From Syngnathus acus (lineage: Eukaryota; Chordata; Actinopteri; Syngnathiformes; Syngnathidae): a stretch of 64,000 nt of DNA. Each line of letters starts with the position of its first letter. The first letter of the stretch is position 1. Both the position numbers and the translations under genes were made by a program. The notes beneath the pieces were generated by a model. The model had not been told where the DNA came from. It was given only the letters and a program-made list of their open reading frames with translations, and did no database searches. Positions 1 through 13,124 of the stretch are shown here, piece after piece. Where the stretch lies: contig NC_051094.1 of assembly GCF_901709675.1 (NCBI RefSeq), forward strand, positions 3,561,001 to 3,625,000, written 5' to 3'.

Positions 1-1287
1 TATTCTGAAATATTGAACCAGTTCATATGCCATACTTTAAATGGATGGTTGTACATGAGCTAGACAGCATGAAAAAAAAAATGAATAAAAAAATAACCCA
101 AAAATGTTACCATTGTAAATAAATAAAAACTATGAATATAAATAAGTCTAATAAAAAAATCCCATTATTACATTTTTCAAAGCAGTTAGCTAGTCATTAA
201 ATGTATACAACATTTACGTGTATAAAGTGAGAGCAAATTGTGCTCAGGTGTAATATTGACAACGGACAGTGATGCTGCTGCTGCCAAAGCTTTTTAACCT
301 TATTGAGACGCGTGGCATTTACTTTGCTCAGATATGTCACTTGATTTGCATCGCCAAGTGCGTGAAAAAAAGACTCCGGGCCTTGACGTGGTGCGAGGCA
401 CAAGTTGAGGGTGCGTGGCGTAATGGCCCTCAATTAAAACCCTAATGATGAACGGCACCGCAATTTCCATATGCCCATTACGGCTCGTCCAATTACGGCC
501 ACCTTAATGAGAACTGCGCATCGCTCGGAAACGCCTCAAATCCTCCGCCTGACAAAAAAAGAAAGAATGCGAAGGAGAAAGAAGGTGCGCCTTCGGGCGG
601 CTCGGCTCGGCCCGGCCCGGCCCGCCCGGCGTGCCGAATACTAACGAGGAGAGGTCTCTTTGCTTTTGGATTTGGCCTGAGGCGGCCAATCCTCCTGTGG
701 ATCCCAACAGATGAGCGAGCAGACCGTGTGTCCATTACGCCCCCCCGTCAATATTCCCATGCCTTGGCACCTTGCCCTTATTTACCCGCTAAATATTTAA
801 GCAGAGCTTGGCATGCACCCCCCCACCGGCGCGTCCCAATGCACTCTGATAGTGATGGTTTTTTTTTTCTCAACTTGTTGACACCTCCCCTCTTGCTCAA
901 TACTTGAGTCTTAACAAAAAAATCCAATTTCCATGACGTTATTGCAGATCTTTCAGCAATCCTTTGAATGTTTTTGACAATAAGCCCCGTCCAGGAAAGT
1001 CTGAATTTGAATTTGGAGCGTCTTCAGTGGAGTGCCACGTTTTGCCACAACATCGACATACAATTTTTTTCTCTTTGTTTTCTTTCTGTTGCTGGAAAAA
1101 ATGTCAAATGGATTTAAATTCTGAAGTCTATTTCTTATTGCTACTCTTTCCGCCCTTACTTTGAAAAAGCAGTAAAACAAACGCACATGCTGGAATGAGG
1201 ACACTATGGTCAGATGGTGCTGGAAAAAAAAGTGAAATGTTTTTTGTTTTGTTTTTTTGAAGCATGCAATCATTTGTGTGTTGCCAG
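1..1287 (+). other. antxr2: antxr2 intron, 3' part (upstream of first visible exon)
   Basis: This is the end of an intron whose 5' exon lies before the window. It closes with a T-rich tract and the acceptor AG at 1286-1287. No coding exon was recognised inside it. The stretch at about 420-560 is rich in ATTA/TAAT cores in otherwise complex sequence and resembles a conserved non-coding element, but that is only an impression. Around 595-635 there is a short GC-rich run of GGCCC/CGGCC repeats, and T/A runs occur near 850 and 1225-1260. Confidence 0.6.
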
Positions 1288-1366
1288 GAGCATGGACGTG
1301 CTCATCAGCCTGAACGACGGCAAGTCGTTCATTTCCAGCTCGTACACCATCACCGCCTCCACTTGT
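1288..1366 (+). CDS. antxr2: antxr2 exon: end of extracellular domain
   Basis: The exon follows the acceptor TTGCCAG and ends at the strong donor TGT|GTGAGT. The first base completes a split codon, and 26 full codons follow (SMDVLISLNDGKSFISSS, then YTITASTC). An NDG.SFISSS segment followed by a cysteine just before the membrane span is characteristic of the membrane-proximal ectodomain of anthrax toxin receptors 1 and 2. These are vWA-domain receptors that bind basement-membrane proteins and are also the cell-surface receptors for anthrax toxin in mammals. The exon ends in phase 0 and joins the transmembrane exon at 1798. The ANTXR2 rather than ANTXR1 assignment rests on the downstream exons. 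Confidence 0.88.
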
Positions 1367-1797
1367 GTGAGTCAATGCAACACAACATGAAACTTTCAAA
1401 CAGACGGATTATCATTTTGGAGTAAACAAATAATAATTCACACTCAAGTCAAATCTAGCTAAAAATGTCAATTTATCGGGGCAAACTGAATACATTTGCT
1501 GTTATCTTGTTCCAAGCTTAATGATGACTTAACTGCTCGTCGCCCCCTGGTGGTTGGCTGACCTACATTAACTATCCAGCAGAGCCTGCGTCTTTCCAGT
1601 CACAGTAAAAGCAGGTTGATTTCATCAAGGCTCCCAAAATGGTGGTCACGTATCAAAATATTTATGCAGCTAGCACGCTTTCTGTGCAGTCGGAACACAA
1701 CCCAAAACATTTCAAGCGAACGCGCTGTCACGTTTTTTTGTGTGTGTCTTTTATGACACCTGAAAGTATCAATGAACAAATTGTGACATGTTTGCAG
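1367..1797 (+). other. antxr2: antxr2 intron (431 bases)
   Basis: This is a phase-0 intron from GTGAGT to TTTGCAG. I see no repeat or coding signal inside beyond ordinary complex sequence. Confidence 0.8.
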
Positions 1798-1893
1798 TCC
1801 AACGGTCTGGTGGTGGCCATCGTGTTCCTGGTGCTTGTGGCTCTGGTGGCTCTGGCCCTCTTCTGGTGGTTCTGGCCCCTCTGCTGCACTGTG
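1798..1893 (+). CDS. antxr2: antxr2 exon: transmembrane helix
   Basis: This 96-base exon of 32 codons runs from the acceptor TTTGCAG to the donor GTG|GTGAGT. It encodes SNG, then about 20 uninterrupted hydrophobic residues ([19 protein letters not shown]), then [10 protein letters not shown]. This is the single membrane span of the receptor. The WWFWPLCC motif at the cytosolic face is a hallmark of the ANTXR family, and its paired cysteines are known palmitoylation candidates in the family. Phase 0 on both sides means skipping it would delete the membrane anchor without shifting the frame. Confidence 0.95.
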
Positions 1894-4159
1894 GTGAGTC
1901 TGGCGAAGCCTTCATGCCACAAGCGCGTCCATCTCTGTTCTGCCGGGTCACAGCCGTCCCAGTATTCAGCGTTTTGCACAGAAAGAGACAACTGCTTTTT
2001 TTCCTAATTTTTTTTTTTCTAGGTCATCTCACTGACGGCCTTTTTTTTAGAGATTCTTTTGTTTCCGATTTCTTCACATTGTGAGCGAAACGCTGCGAAT
2101 GACGGGATTAGCAAACACTAATAACAGGACAGCGTAGCTCGCGGCGGCCGCAAATCCGACAAAAAGCGCCGCCAATCTCCGCGCTTATTATTAATCGCGT
2201 CGGTCCCCTAGGTAGCGCCGTACCGCCGATGTCTCGCAAGCAAAAGATTTTGTTCACCTGCACGCAATCTGTCGCAGGCGACCCGCTGCCATTTTCTGCT
2301 TGCCGTCACCGCTTCCCGTTTGAGCTTCTTTGTGTGCCGTCGCTAGGCGACGTTAGCGGCCAGCCGGCCGGCCATTTTGGACCGCTTTGAAGTGGTTATT
2401 GTGCGCGACTTGCGCCTCAGCCAATCGGCTCTCTCGCTGGGGCGAAAGCTCAATTTGGGTCGCAAAGGATTAACGCGGCTCACCGTTTTGTCTTGGACAA
2501 AAAACATGTTGGCAGATTTCTTACATTCCAGGTAGCATCGAAGGCGGGATGAGCACTTTTGGTTGATGATGTCTTGAAAGTTGATCAATTGCCACTCGTG
2601 TCTTTTTGACGCCTCACTGCAAACTACAAGTGGTTGCTTGGTGGCCCTTCCCAACCCTGCTAGCCCGTACCAAAGTTAGATGTCGCCGCCACTGCTCTCC
2701 TCACTCGTGGCGCTTTAATTGATGTGCAAGCGCGGCCTCCTCCATTGTTCTCTCTGAGAGCGGCTTGCACTTTTTGTGTGAGAGTAAACTCGCCGTACCC
2801 TCGGGCCCTTTGGAAAACACTCGCAGCCACTTTAGAAAAATCCACAACAGATTAGGTGGGACGGGGCCAGGGGAGGGCACAGATGGCGCTCTTTTTGCTC
2901 CCGCGTGTCTGCTTTATTTTTATTTTTTTCCTGGCCACCGACGCAAAGCCCCTTCACCAGAAATGATGGACGTCACCTGGCGTGGCGGGAACCTGCGGGG
3001 ACGGCGTCCAGCATGAGACGTGAGCATATTTTGGAGCGGCAACAAAGGCATTAAAATGTAAACCCCGCGCAGCATGTCTGGCCGCCGCCGTGTTTGTCTT
3101 GGTGCGGGGAGCTGCTGTCGCCTCGCACCCGGGGAACGCCGCACAAGAGCACGGCCATGTGTGCCTTGTTAATATTTAAACCCCCTCCCCTCCTCTTTTG
3201 TACCGCTCGCTAGTCTGCCAAGCCGCGGCGAGGCGCAAAATCCCGGCTCGCCGCCGAGCCAGCAGAGGGGTCAGGCGCGCGAGCAGTAATTTGCTTTTGT
3301 TTGTCGTTTATTTGGGCAAAATGGCGGCGGAATCAAAGGCTCAGTCCCTTTTTGGAATTGTTTGAGGACTTGATAACCGTATTGCGGCGCGCCATTAGTA
3401 TGGGTTGCTGCCGCGTGCGCCTTTTGCAATGAATCACCCGTGGATGCTCATTTCTGTTAGCACTTGTGACGTTTTATGCCATATGTTAGCACTAAGCTAG
3501 TATACTTTTGCTCGACGAAATGAGGGTTAGTTGTGGAGGTGCACCGATTAGTCGGCAGCGATTCGATAATAGTTTTATGATTGATCATGTGTTAGTGCTC
3601 GCCAAGTTTGCAGGTATGATTGTAGATCCTAAAATGTTGGGCATTGTCCAAATCTATATGAACTCCGTCGTTCAACAGGATGTCAAATGTGTGGGCATGT
3701 ATTTTTTTTCCGACACATGATGATTTATGCCGAACTGCCACAATGTGGAAAAAAAACATGTGTCTGTGTATATACACGGCTTGGTTTTTGGAGACCTTTG
3801 CAATTTTGAGAATTGATTTTGTGCGCGTGTCTCGTCTTTGTGTTGGATGTGAACTGGATGTCGCATCTGTTCAGCAGGTAGAGCCGGGACAAAGTCCCCT
3901 CTACTCTATTTAGCCCACAATATGTCCCGAAAATCTGCTTGTGTAATTACTCGGGAGGAGCTAATGCGGCCAGCGTACGGCGGCGGTGGGAACGACGCCG
4001 GGCAGCGTATGGAGAGGTCACAGGATTTGCTGATGAGCGTGTCAAAGAGAAATTCATTAAGCCTAATTGATGACTTTCGTTCATTATGCTAATGAGCGCG
4101 CCGGGCCTGCGTTTGAAACGCAAAGCAGGAAACAGCTGTTAGCGTCCTTGCTAACTCTG

Positions 4160-4390
4160 TCATTTGTAGGTTTCCGATGAAGGCCATGGTAGGGTTTCTA
4201 GGTAAGGCTTTCAAATTTGGGTTTTAAGCAAAACTTGACCGTTCAAGAAAGCCCATGTGAGATTTTGTTGAGCGCTTATAAGTTTGACTTTCAAGTCACA
4301 TATAGTCAGCGTTGCCCTTTCAGATTAGGGCCATAATTCGGGTTTGCAAGAGTAGGGTTTCAAACCTTGGCTAGAGGAATGTCAAAGAGG
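4160..4390 (+). repeat. degenerate GGGTTTCAA-type repeat patch
   Basis: Phrases such as TAGGGTTTCTAGGTAAGG, CAAATTTGGGTTTTAAGC and AGTAGGGTTTCAAACC recur in close succession. They match the larger patches of the same family at 51.5-52.7 kb. Copies are too diverged for a fixed period to be read by eye. Confidence 0.45.
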
Positions 4391-4750
4391 AGTTAATGAA
4401 AGCTAATGTTTTTTTTTTTCTTCATGCATCTGCTCATGAAAATGCAACATAAAAAGCAGCTGTAGTTGGTGTCAATTCCTTCCCACCACGCAAGAAATTC
4501 ATCTGCTAAATGCCCCACATTGGGACAAAAGGTCCGCCTTGCTCTTTACGGCTTCGCTGATTAAATGGAGCGTGCTGTCAGAGTGCCCAACTTACAGAAC
4601 TGGGGGGGTGGGGGGTTGAGGGGCACCTCCAGCTCACCAGGGGGCAGCGTTTGAGCTTCTTCCCTCAGAGGGCGTCAAGTCGCGCAGGTTTCAGCCAATA
4701 CGTACAAAAAAACAGGAGCTCCTTCTCTTCTTCCTCCTCTTCCTCCTCAG

Positions 4751-4809
4751 ATGGATAGATAGATGGATAGATGGATAGATGGATAAATGGATGGATGGAT
4801 GGATGGATA
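4751..4809 (+). repeat. (GATA/GGAT)n microsatellite
   Basis: Tandem tetranucleotides run GGATAGAT at first and then settle into pure GGAT units. A CTTCCTCCT-rich pyrimidine tract lies immediately upstream. Confidence 0.95.
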
Positions 4810-4877
4810 CTTTGCCGGGGGGGAATTCAGTTCAATTTCCTCCTCCTCCTCTCAGTCTCCCGTCTTATTGGAGTTAA

Positions 4878-5600
<723 letters not shown>

Positions 5601-6296
5601 ATCAAGCAACCAATCCCACATTAGTTTTACCTTCTTCTAAAAGTCACACGAGCGCGTTGTCGTGTAAACGCGAAGCGGGTCAACAGGGAAGCGCTTACGC
5701 TGCTTTTATTGCGACGTGGCCGTCCATCATTCCGTCGGTCAATCCGAGCCTCGACAGCTCTGACGCGACAGGCTGTCCTTCGTCGTCCCGTCGCGATGCC
5801 GTCACGTCGTCTCGGCTGTCAACGTGTCCGCCGTCCTCACCGTTGCCCCCCCCCCCCACGCTTCTTTTCCTCGTCCTCCTCCTGCACATCATCTGTAAGT
5901 CATCACGGGGATTTCCCAGCATCCTCTGGGAGCACTCTTTGCTCCCTTCCCTTGAGAGGACGTGCGATGCCGCGCCTTTGGTCTTCGCGTAGCTGTTTGA
6001 TGAGCCTTGTCAGGCCACATCCTCGCTTCTACGGTCGAGGAAGCAAAGTCTCCGACATCTACTGTACCTTCGACAGGACTCGTTCTCATAAAGATGCCAA
6101 AGTTGCACACAAAGACGCAATTTCTTGCACATGCAACGTTTCATTCCACTATTTATTGCAACCACAAAATATTTTCTCACAAGAAGGCAGGGAAATGTTA
6201 TTATGAACAGCGTCGTTGACGCCAAGCGTCATTAGCGTCATTCTGTGTTTGGCTACTTAAGCCAAACACAAAAACTGATGTCTTTGATCCGCACAG

Positions 6297-6467
6297 GTGC
6301 GCTGGGGCGAGAAGGGCTCCACCGAAGAGGGCGCCCGTCTGGAGAAGGCCAAGAACGCGGTAGTGTCCATGCCCGAGGAGGCCGAGGAGCCCATGGTGAA
6401 ACGGGCCGGGCCCGCCGCCGCCTCCCCCCGCCGCCGCTCGGACAACAAGTGGTACACCCCCATCAAG
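6297..6467 (+). CDS. antxr2: antxr2 exon: [20 protein letters not shown] cytoplasmic block
   Basis: This 171-base exon of 57 codons runs from the acceptor GATCCGCACAG to the donor AAG|GTGAGG. It encodes [21 protein letters not shown], then [21 protein letters not shown], a basic SPRRRSDN segment and KWYTPIK. The [16 protein letters not shown] and NKWYTPIK parts match the ANTXR2 type closely. The alanine/arginine-rich middle is variable in the family and very GC-rich here. Both ends are phase 0. The following intron is only 76 bases, typical of compact fish introns. Confidence 0.95.
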
Positions 6468-6543
6468 GTGAGGCGTCTTTTGGTCTGCTTTGGATTCAGC
6501 TTTGGAACGCGACTGCGAGACTTAAGCACCGCATGTCCATCAG

Positions 6544-6624
6544 GGTCGTCTGGACGCTTTGTGGGCCTTGATGCGACGGCAGTACGATCGCGTTTCCCTC
6601 ATGAGGCCCACGTCTGCTGAGAAG
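6544..6624 (+). CDS. antxr2: antxr2 exon: [22 protein letters not shown] block
   Basis: This 81-base exon of 27 codons starts after GCATGTCCATCAG and ends at AAG|GTAAAA. It encodes [27 protein letters not shown]. This is the membrane-distal conserved cytoplasmic segment of ANTXR2; the [17 protein letters not shown] wording distinguishes it from ANTXR1. The donor lacks G at +5 and runs into twelve adenines. It opens the 14.65-kb last intron. Failure to splice here would add only a few residues (VKKKSFC) before a stop. Confidence 0.95.
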
Positions 6625-7823
6625 GTAAAAAAAAAAAAGAGTTTTTGTTAGTCAGTGTTGATTTTCCGCATTATGCCTTGAAAGGCTGATGTTACTGACA
6701 GGTTAGACCTCAAACAGCCTGTGAGGATCATTTCTATCCATGATCCATAATCCCATTCGTACTGGCAAGTCTAAGCAAAAAGGCTCCCGCTCGCTTCATT
6801 CGCATGAGGCTCGCCAAAATCTTCCATCAAATTAACGGGAGGTCGGGAAGGGACCTCTGGATACTCATCCTGGACCTTTACCTTGCGATTCAAATGGGAA
6901 AGCAACAGGTCACCAAATTGAAGGAAGTGCCTCAAGGAGCCTCCCAGCAGATGCAGCACTCAGCTGTGGGCGCTTGCCCCTTTTAGCTATTTTACTTCAA
7001 ATGCCCTTTTTTTCTTTTTTTTCTTTCTCACCTGTCGCGATCAAAGCGCCGGGAGTCGGCGGCGATGGCCGACAACAACCCTCTCGGGCCATGATTATTT
7101 GAACAAGATTAGCCGGGCGCTCGCTCAGATCGGAGGAAGTAGACGCCTCGCATGGGCTCTGCCGCTGGTCGGGGCGCTTCGAGCGCTTGCCAGCCGGTAC
7201 ACCCACGAAAGAAAGGGCATAAGAAGAAAGAGTTCTTTCTTTCCTTCACCCACTGAGAATCGATTAGGAATCACATCGATGAGCGGTATTGATAATAGAA
7301 AGTCGACTTTTTTGGACGCGGGTCGTCATTTTCCAACTGCTCCCAAGTTTTTGGCGGAAAAGCAGATCATTTGGTTTAGCGCCAGCTGTCAAAGGCGGGA
7401 GGGACTGTGAGGTGGCTTTTGATGGCCAACAGGAACCCCCCTGGCTCATGAATGTTTCAACAAATGTTTCCCGGGCTTTTCGTACAGGTGTAAGGATGCA
7501 GGTCGTCAGTGACATCTGTTCGGCACGGGTCACCGGCCTCCAACCGCTCCGTTATGCACCCCCCCACCACACAGACACACACAAACCCACGCACGCACAG
7601 AGGTGTCCAATTCCGTGCCGCCGCCCTAAGCCACTGTTGCATTTTCCAGCAGATGCAGACAGGCGAGACGGGAAATGAGAGGGAAACTGTTTTTTTCTTT
7701 TGTTTTTGTTTTTTTTCCGGGGGTCTCACATTTAGCGCCCGAGGGCCTTCGACACCAAAGGTAGGCGGTGGCGGCGGGGCGGGGGGCGGCCACAGCTGCA
7801 GTGCCGAACTCGCCCCGGGCGCA

Positions 7824-7829
7824 AATAAA
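7824..7829 (+). terminator. possible intronic poly(A) signal
   Basis: AATAAA lies 1.2 kb into the last antxr2 intron and is followed within 40 bases by GT-rich sequence (GCGTTTTGACTGTGTTGTCG). This is the arrangement expected of a cleavage site. Use is unproven. Confidence 0.3.
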
Positions 7830-8140
7830 GAGATCTGATGCGTTTTGACTGTGTTGTCGGGCGAGTGCTGGGAACCGGGGAGGCACTTCTGAGCCAGCTT
7901 GGCGCTCGCAACATCTGCCGCCAAGTTTTTCCCGGGATCGGCTAGGGACGGCAGGTAGAGCAAGATGGCGGGATTGGGGGAGGAGGGAGGGGCTTATTCT
8001 GGCAGCCCTTAGCAGCTGTGTGTTTAAAGATAGCGGCTATAGAGCGAACCAACCCTCCCTCGACGCCGTCCGACAGGAAGCCGAGCGCGAGTAGGCGAGC
8101 TGCGACCAAACAGGCGGTGCACTTGTTCTGCTAGTGCGTT

Positions 8141-8177
<37 letters not shown>
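8141..8177 (+). repeat. (GT)n microsatellite
   Basis: A (TG)n run of about 18 units with one C interruption near its start. Confidence 0.97.
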
Positions 8178-8178
<1 letters not shown>

Positions 8179-9769
8179 CTTCCAGTTGGATTCCCATTTG
8201 TTCCTCTCTCTTCGCATCTGTTCCTCACCAGGGGGACGAGTGGGCTGAGTGCTGGTGGAGGTTAACAGTACGAGCCGCCGGACCTCCACGCTGATAAAAT
8301 ATCGTTTTGGTGTGTGCTCGCGTATGGGTCTGTACGTGGGAAATCTCTTTATGTAATTGGCCTTTTTTTTAATTTTCTTTTTTTTTTTTATGAAAAAGTA
8401 ATCATCAGGTCTCGTTTTCTTTCTTGAAATAATTTTGTATTGTTTGTGATTGCTCTGCTGGTGTGGCTCCTTGGTGAAGTTGATATTAATAGTTTCAACC
8501 ATTTTTGACAGATTACAAACTCAAAATGCGTTCAAACCCATCTTAAAACTTTCCTGATATTTTGATCCTTTGGAGCAGAAGACCATAAGTTTAACTTCCA
8601 AAATGTCGGGGAAAGCCAACTAGAAATTTCGGGAAGTGTTTATCAGATGCAGGTGTTTGCTGATTATCTTGATTCGGCCGTTCAGGTTATAGGTCACATT
8701 CTGGAAAGTTTTGCAATGAATTATCTGTCCATTTGAAACTGGCCGCACAGACTTTCCCACAGACTGTAAACAGGTCGAGCTGTATGTTGGCAGCCATGTT
8801 TACAATCAAGCTAAGACAATAATCCCTAACGCGGCCCACTAGACAGCTCCAAGACTTTTCTCATGTTCAGACTTCTGTTCTCTCCCAGAAAATATGTCCC
8901 GTGTCACGGCCGAGGACAAGCTGTTGCTGGGATTTTGTCATCTGTTAGCGACTTTCAAGTCTGGAGGATTGAAATATGTAAATAAGCGTGTACCGACATG
9001 GGCATGGTGATCAAGACATCTTGTTGCCCTCATTAACATAAACTCAGAGTTCATTAAATAGTATACGTATGTGCTGTATATGAAATAGGAATTGATCATT
9101 TATCACCACCATGATTTTTTTTTTTATTGAATCGTTCACGAATGAGTTACATTGTGAAATGTGTAATCATTTCATTATTTAATCCGATAAATAAGTATGC
9201 CGCTGAATAAGGTCACAGTCAAGGCCGTGGTTCTAATCTAGGCCCTTGTCTCAGAGCGACTGCTTCGGCCCTTTAATAGAACCTAGCCCATACCTAGGCC
9301 TTGGTCCCGGTTGAGGTTAAGACCTTTAGTTTTAGAGCACAAACTGCAGCCGAATCGGCCAACACGGGTTAATTAACGGCCATGGCATACATAAAAAGGT
9401 GTTTTAGCTCAAATGGAAGGTCTGTCGGTTGTTTTCATGAATGAAAAGAAAAAACACGTTTGCGGAATGATTTCATTTTGAAGTATCGGATCCACCTTGT
9501 ACGCCAACACCCAATTTCCTGTCTGAGTCGTGTTATTTCTTCAGCTTCATGAGAATACCCTTGCGGTGTCCGGAAAAGATAGAAGGCTTGCTACGGAGCT
9601 GAGGGTTATAGACCGGAAAGTTTCCAGAGCACGCGAATCCATGGGATCAGATTGTCGTGTCTATGTCTTGAAACATTGCTCAACACTTGTGATGACGTTG
9701 TTTTTACATTTTCCACCTCTCAGGCTTGGTCTGTGGTCTCCCGACACTTTTATTAGCTGCTTCACTGCA

Positions 9770-9990
9770 GTTTAGTAGCAATTAGCTCCGTTAATTATAA
9801 GATGTCACGCTCTCTGATCCGTAGGTGCGTCATTAGCTTGCTTGTTTACTCTCCATTAAAAGTCTTTTATGGGGAAATTAGTGCTGCGTGCACTAAACAC
9901 CTCTTTGCTGCCACCACGGCTTGTGTTTTTGTTGTTCATCAACTCTTTCTTAGAACATAAATTAGCGCCCCATTAGCATATTGTATCCTC
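9770..9990. other. conserved-looking ATTA-rich stretch
   Basis: Complex, non-repetitive sequence with many homeodomain-type cores (CAATTAGC, TTAATTATAAG, CATTAGC, CCATTAAAAG, AAATTAGTGC, CCATTAGC). Its texture is unlike the surrounding repeats. An enhancer-like conserved element in the last intron is a guess that only cross-species alignment can support. Confidence 0.25.
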
Positions 9991-11454
9991 ACACGTGTAG
10001 CTAGCTAGCTAAAGACGTCGGTGAAACCTTTTAAGATGTGTCATCTGTAACAATAGCACCTTTTTTTAGACAAAAGGCGCGAAAGGACATCTGTTAGCGC
10101 TAACGGTAGCCAGCAAATGCATTTAGAGTTGAGATCATTTACATGCAGGCGTTAAGGTGCTGCTAGCGCTTCTAATGTTCACTAAGCTAATATTAAGTGT
10201 GCTTTTGTTAGCTGTTTGGGTCAAAGCACGTAATTAGCTGTGAAATTGCGATTGCAGTACAACACATTGTGGAATTCACAAATGGATACACCAGGATATT
10301 ACTTTCCTACAATGATCTTTTCATGTCTAACAGAATTCAGATTTCAACCATTGATTCTTGTCTAGCCCCATACAAAAATGTCTTGTTTCATCACCCGCTC
10401 AGTATTTCTTGTGTATTATATGAATGCAGTGGAGGCCTAACGGGAGATTGGGATCCTGCCAATACCCGTTACAAATGTGTCTTAAAGAAAAATTCTTCAA
10501 CAAGCGAGTATAAATCGCCAGAGTGCCTTCCATTGAAATTGTCAGTGCCCCCCAGAAATTTGAAAATACAAAAACGTGTTGTTGAATTCTCTTTGTTTTT
10601 TTCTTTCATTAATATTTTTATTGTTAAATTGTTTTGTATGACGTATGTATTTACATTAGTTCTCCTGAAAGTTGCTGTAAACAAAACTAATTGCTAATTG
10701 AGAAGGATCTGAAAACGTGAGCGTTCACTGCGGCTCTCGTCGCCACCCAATGCAGCTTGACCGAGTAGCCGTATCGAGGGTTAGGGTGCTAGGATTGCTA
10801 GCGGTGCGGCCAGCCCTGGGCTTCATTAGTTCTATCAGCGCACGTCCTTGTTAGCGCTAACAAGTAGCCAGATGACAGCTCCGTTCCGTCGCCCCCACCC
10901 CCCCCGGCCTGTGCTGTGACAGCTTTCACTGCAGCGGAAAAACCAAGCGACCGTTTACGAGCGCCGACCGCTCTCTCTTAACCAGATGACTTCTTTTTAC
11001 ATGAAGCCAGCAAAAGTAGGGCAGATGTCTGTGTGACTGGTTGTAAATTTGATAATGACCGCCATGTTAATCCTACCCCCCCAACCCCTCTACCTCCCCT
11101 CTTGCTCCGGACCTGGCTGGTAACCGGATTAACCTCATAAAGCAGGAAGCTTTTTGTTACTGCTGACTGCCGATTGGATGACGGGACAATGCTTAGTGTA
11201 GCAAATTGAAATATTACAGCTAAAGCAAAAGACAAAATGATAGCACCCAGATTAATTAGTGCTAATGGCAGCTACAGGTTTGTAATTTGTAATCCGGTAA
11301 GAACAAGCTAACTATGAGTTGCAATCCTGTTTCATAGCAGGTTGCTTTTGTGAATGTTAGCGCCCATGTGAATTAGCCCAAATGCTAGCAGCTACGTATT
11401 TTATACCAAATCAACGGGCCGCTAAGACTAGGCCGGTTATGAGTTGCAATGGTG

Positions 11455-11875
11455 CATTTTTACAGGCAGGAATTCTAATTAGTGAAATAAAAACTTGAAA
11501 AGTTTAAGTCATAAATTTTAAAGATTATTTTACAGCAAATGAAATTGTTAATAAAATACAATGAAATGAAAACATTTCAAATCCAATGTTCAGTTCTATA
11601 TTCTAGATGAGAATATTTAAGAATGAAATAAATTGAGATTAAATTAGAATGCTAGAATTCAGATATAATGAACTTTAAAATGTAATTCATTTAGAAAAAA
11701 GAATGGAATGAAATTCTAAATAACACTAAATTCATTTTAAAACAAACTAAAAATGTAGTTGAAATGAATATAAATTAAATTAGAATTGCATCAAAATCAA
11801 ACTAGATCTTGCAATGAGAATTAGAAATCCAAATGAAATAATGAAATGAAAACAAAAGTTAAAAAAAAAAAAAAA
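11455..11875. repeat. A/T-rich degenerate AAATGAAATT tract
   Basis: About 420 bases dominated by short words such as AATGAAAT, TAAATTAGAAT and TTTAAAAC, ending in an A15 run near 11861-11875. It is low-complexity with no coding potential. Confidence 0.75.
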
Positions 11876-12578
11876 AATTGTTGTAATGAATACATTAACA
11901 TCCAAAAGAAAACGTAAACGTTTGTTGAGCTCTTAATATGTTATTCCTACAGTAGTTGTTTTCTTGCCACGTTTGAAATTTGCGTCTGTCTACTTTGCTG
12001 TATTTTAATTTATTATTAGAGTACATACATTTTTATTATAATTTTATAAACATATTTGGACAAAACATTCTTGTTTAGCTAATAAATTTCAAGTTTGGAG
12101 CAACAAGCAATTGGTTGCCTGTGTTAAATGTGAACATGTGTCCAGATCTAACGCCATGATTTTGTGATCGCTTCTCATTTTTGGCCTTCTCGTCGTCTGG
12201 TTCTTGCCTCCCCATTAGCTGAAGGCTCTCGTTGTATTCGTCCGGGTGGTCTGGGCTGGTACCTGCACCCCGCGCAGAGGCAAAGGGAGGGGAGAGCGCT
12301 CGTGTCGGGGGCTCATTTGCCCCCCCCCCCTTGGCCTGATCCGATCCGACCTGATGTACCCCGACCCCCCCGCCCGACCCGCCTCGTCCTCGCTCGGACC
12401 GCCGCTACTCTCTCGGCTTCCTTTCTTCATCGCCTATTAAAATCAAAGCGAGCAGGAGAGGCGGCGGGATCTTGGCTTTAATTAAATTACATTATTGTTA
12501 ACGTCAGCGTCGCAGGGGCCGACTCGGTCGTGTGCGCTCTGCCTCCTCTTCCTCGTTCACCTTCTGACAGACGTATAA

Positions 12579-12622
12579 AGGAGGAGGGGGAGGAGGAGGA
12601 GGAGGAGGAGGAGGAGGGGGTG
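12579..12622 (+). repeat. (GGA)n / G-rich purine run
   Basis: About fourteen GGA/GGG triplets in a pure purine strand. It follows a GC-rich 12160-12480 block and a CT-rich stretch at 12540-12560. Confidence 0.95.
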
Positions 12623-13124
12623 AGCGAAGGCGGGGTGTCACACATCCTCGCCGTAATGTATTCTAATGCTCCCCTGTGTCCATTTGAATTTTTAAAAGGG
12701 TAGAAGCGGGGCCGTCATGTTATGCGGGGAATATGTTCACAGTGAATATTCGATGAGCGCGTGCTTATTTTGTATACATGAATGTAACAAGGTGGCCGCC
12801 CTGCCTAATGCGGACTGAAGGGCCCTCGCGTGTGCGCAAAAAGCGTTTTGAACACTGCCGCCGACACGGCGTTATGAATGCGCCCGTCGGCGCGCTGCGT
12901 ACGAGACCTTTGACAAGCGTCTGTTCACAAACACGCTTTACACTCATGGCGAGAGCACAACAGCAAAAGGCCAAAATGAAGACTAAGCATCGTAAAAAAA
13001 AAAAATCCACCCTGTCTCCTGTTTTGCTTCGTAGAATGAATTTGGCAGGGTATGTCTTTCATGTGTGGGTGCACAAAAATTAAGTCACGCTCACTCAGGC
13101 ACAGTATGTGTGGCATTTTTGAAG

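Noticed and set aside
7457-7963. A 168-codon minus-strand open frame
   Set aside because: It crosses T/A runs and GC-rich simple sequence and has no recognisable domain.
10269-10697. A 142-codon open frame in the last antxr2 intron
   Set aside because: No splice context, domain or family wording is visible, and frames of similar length occur by chance elsewhere in this window.
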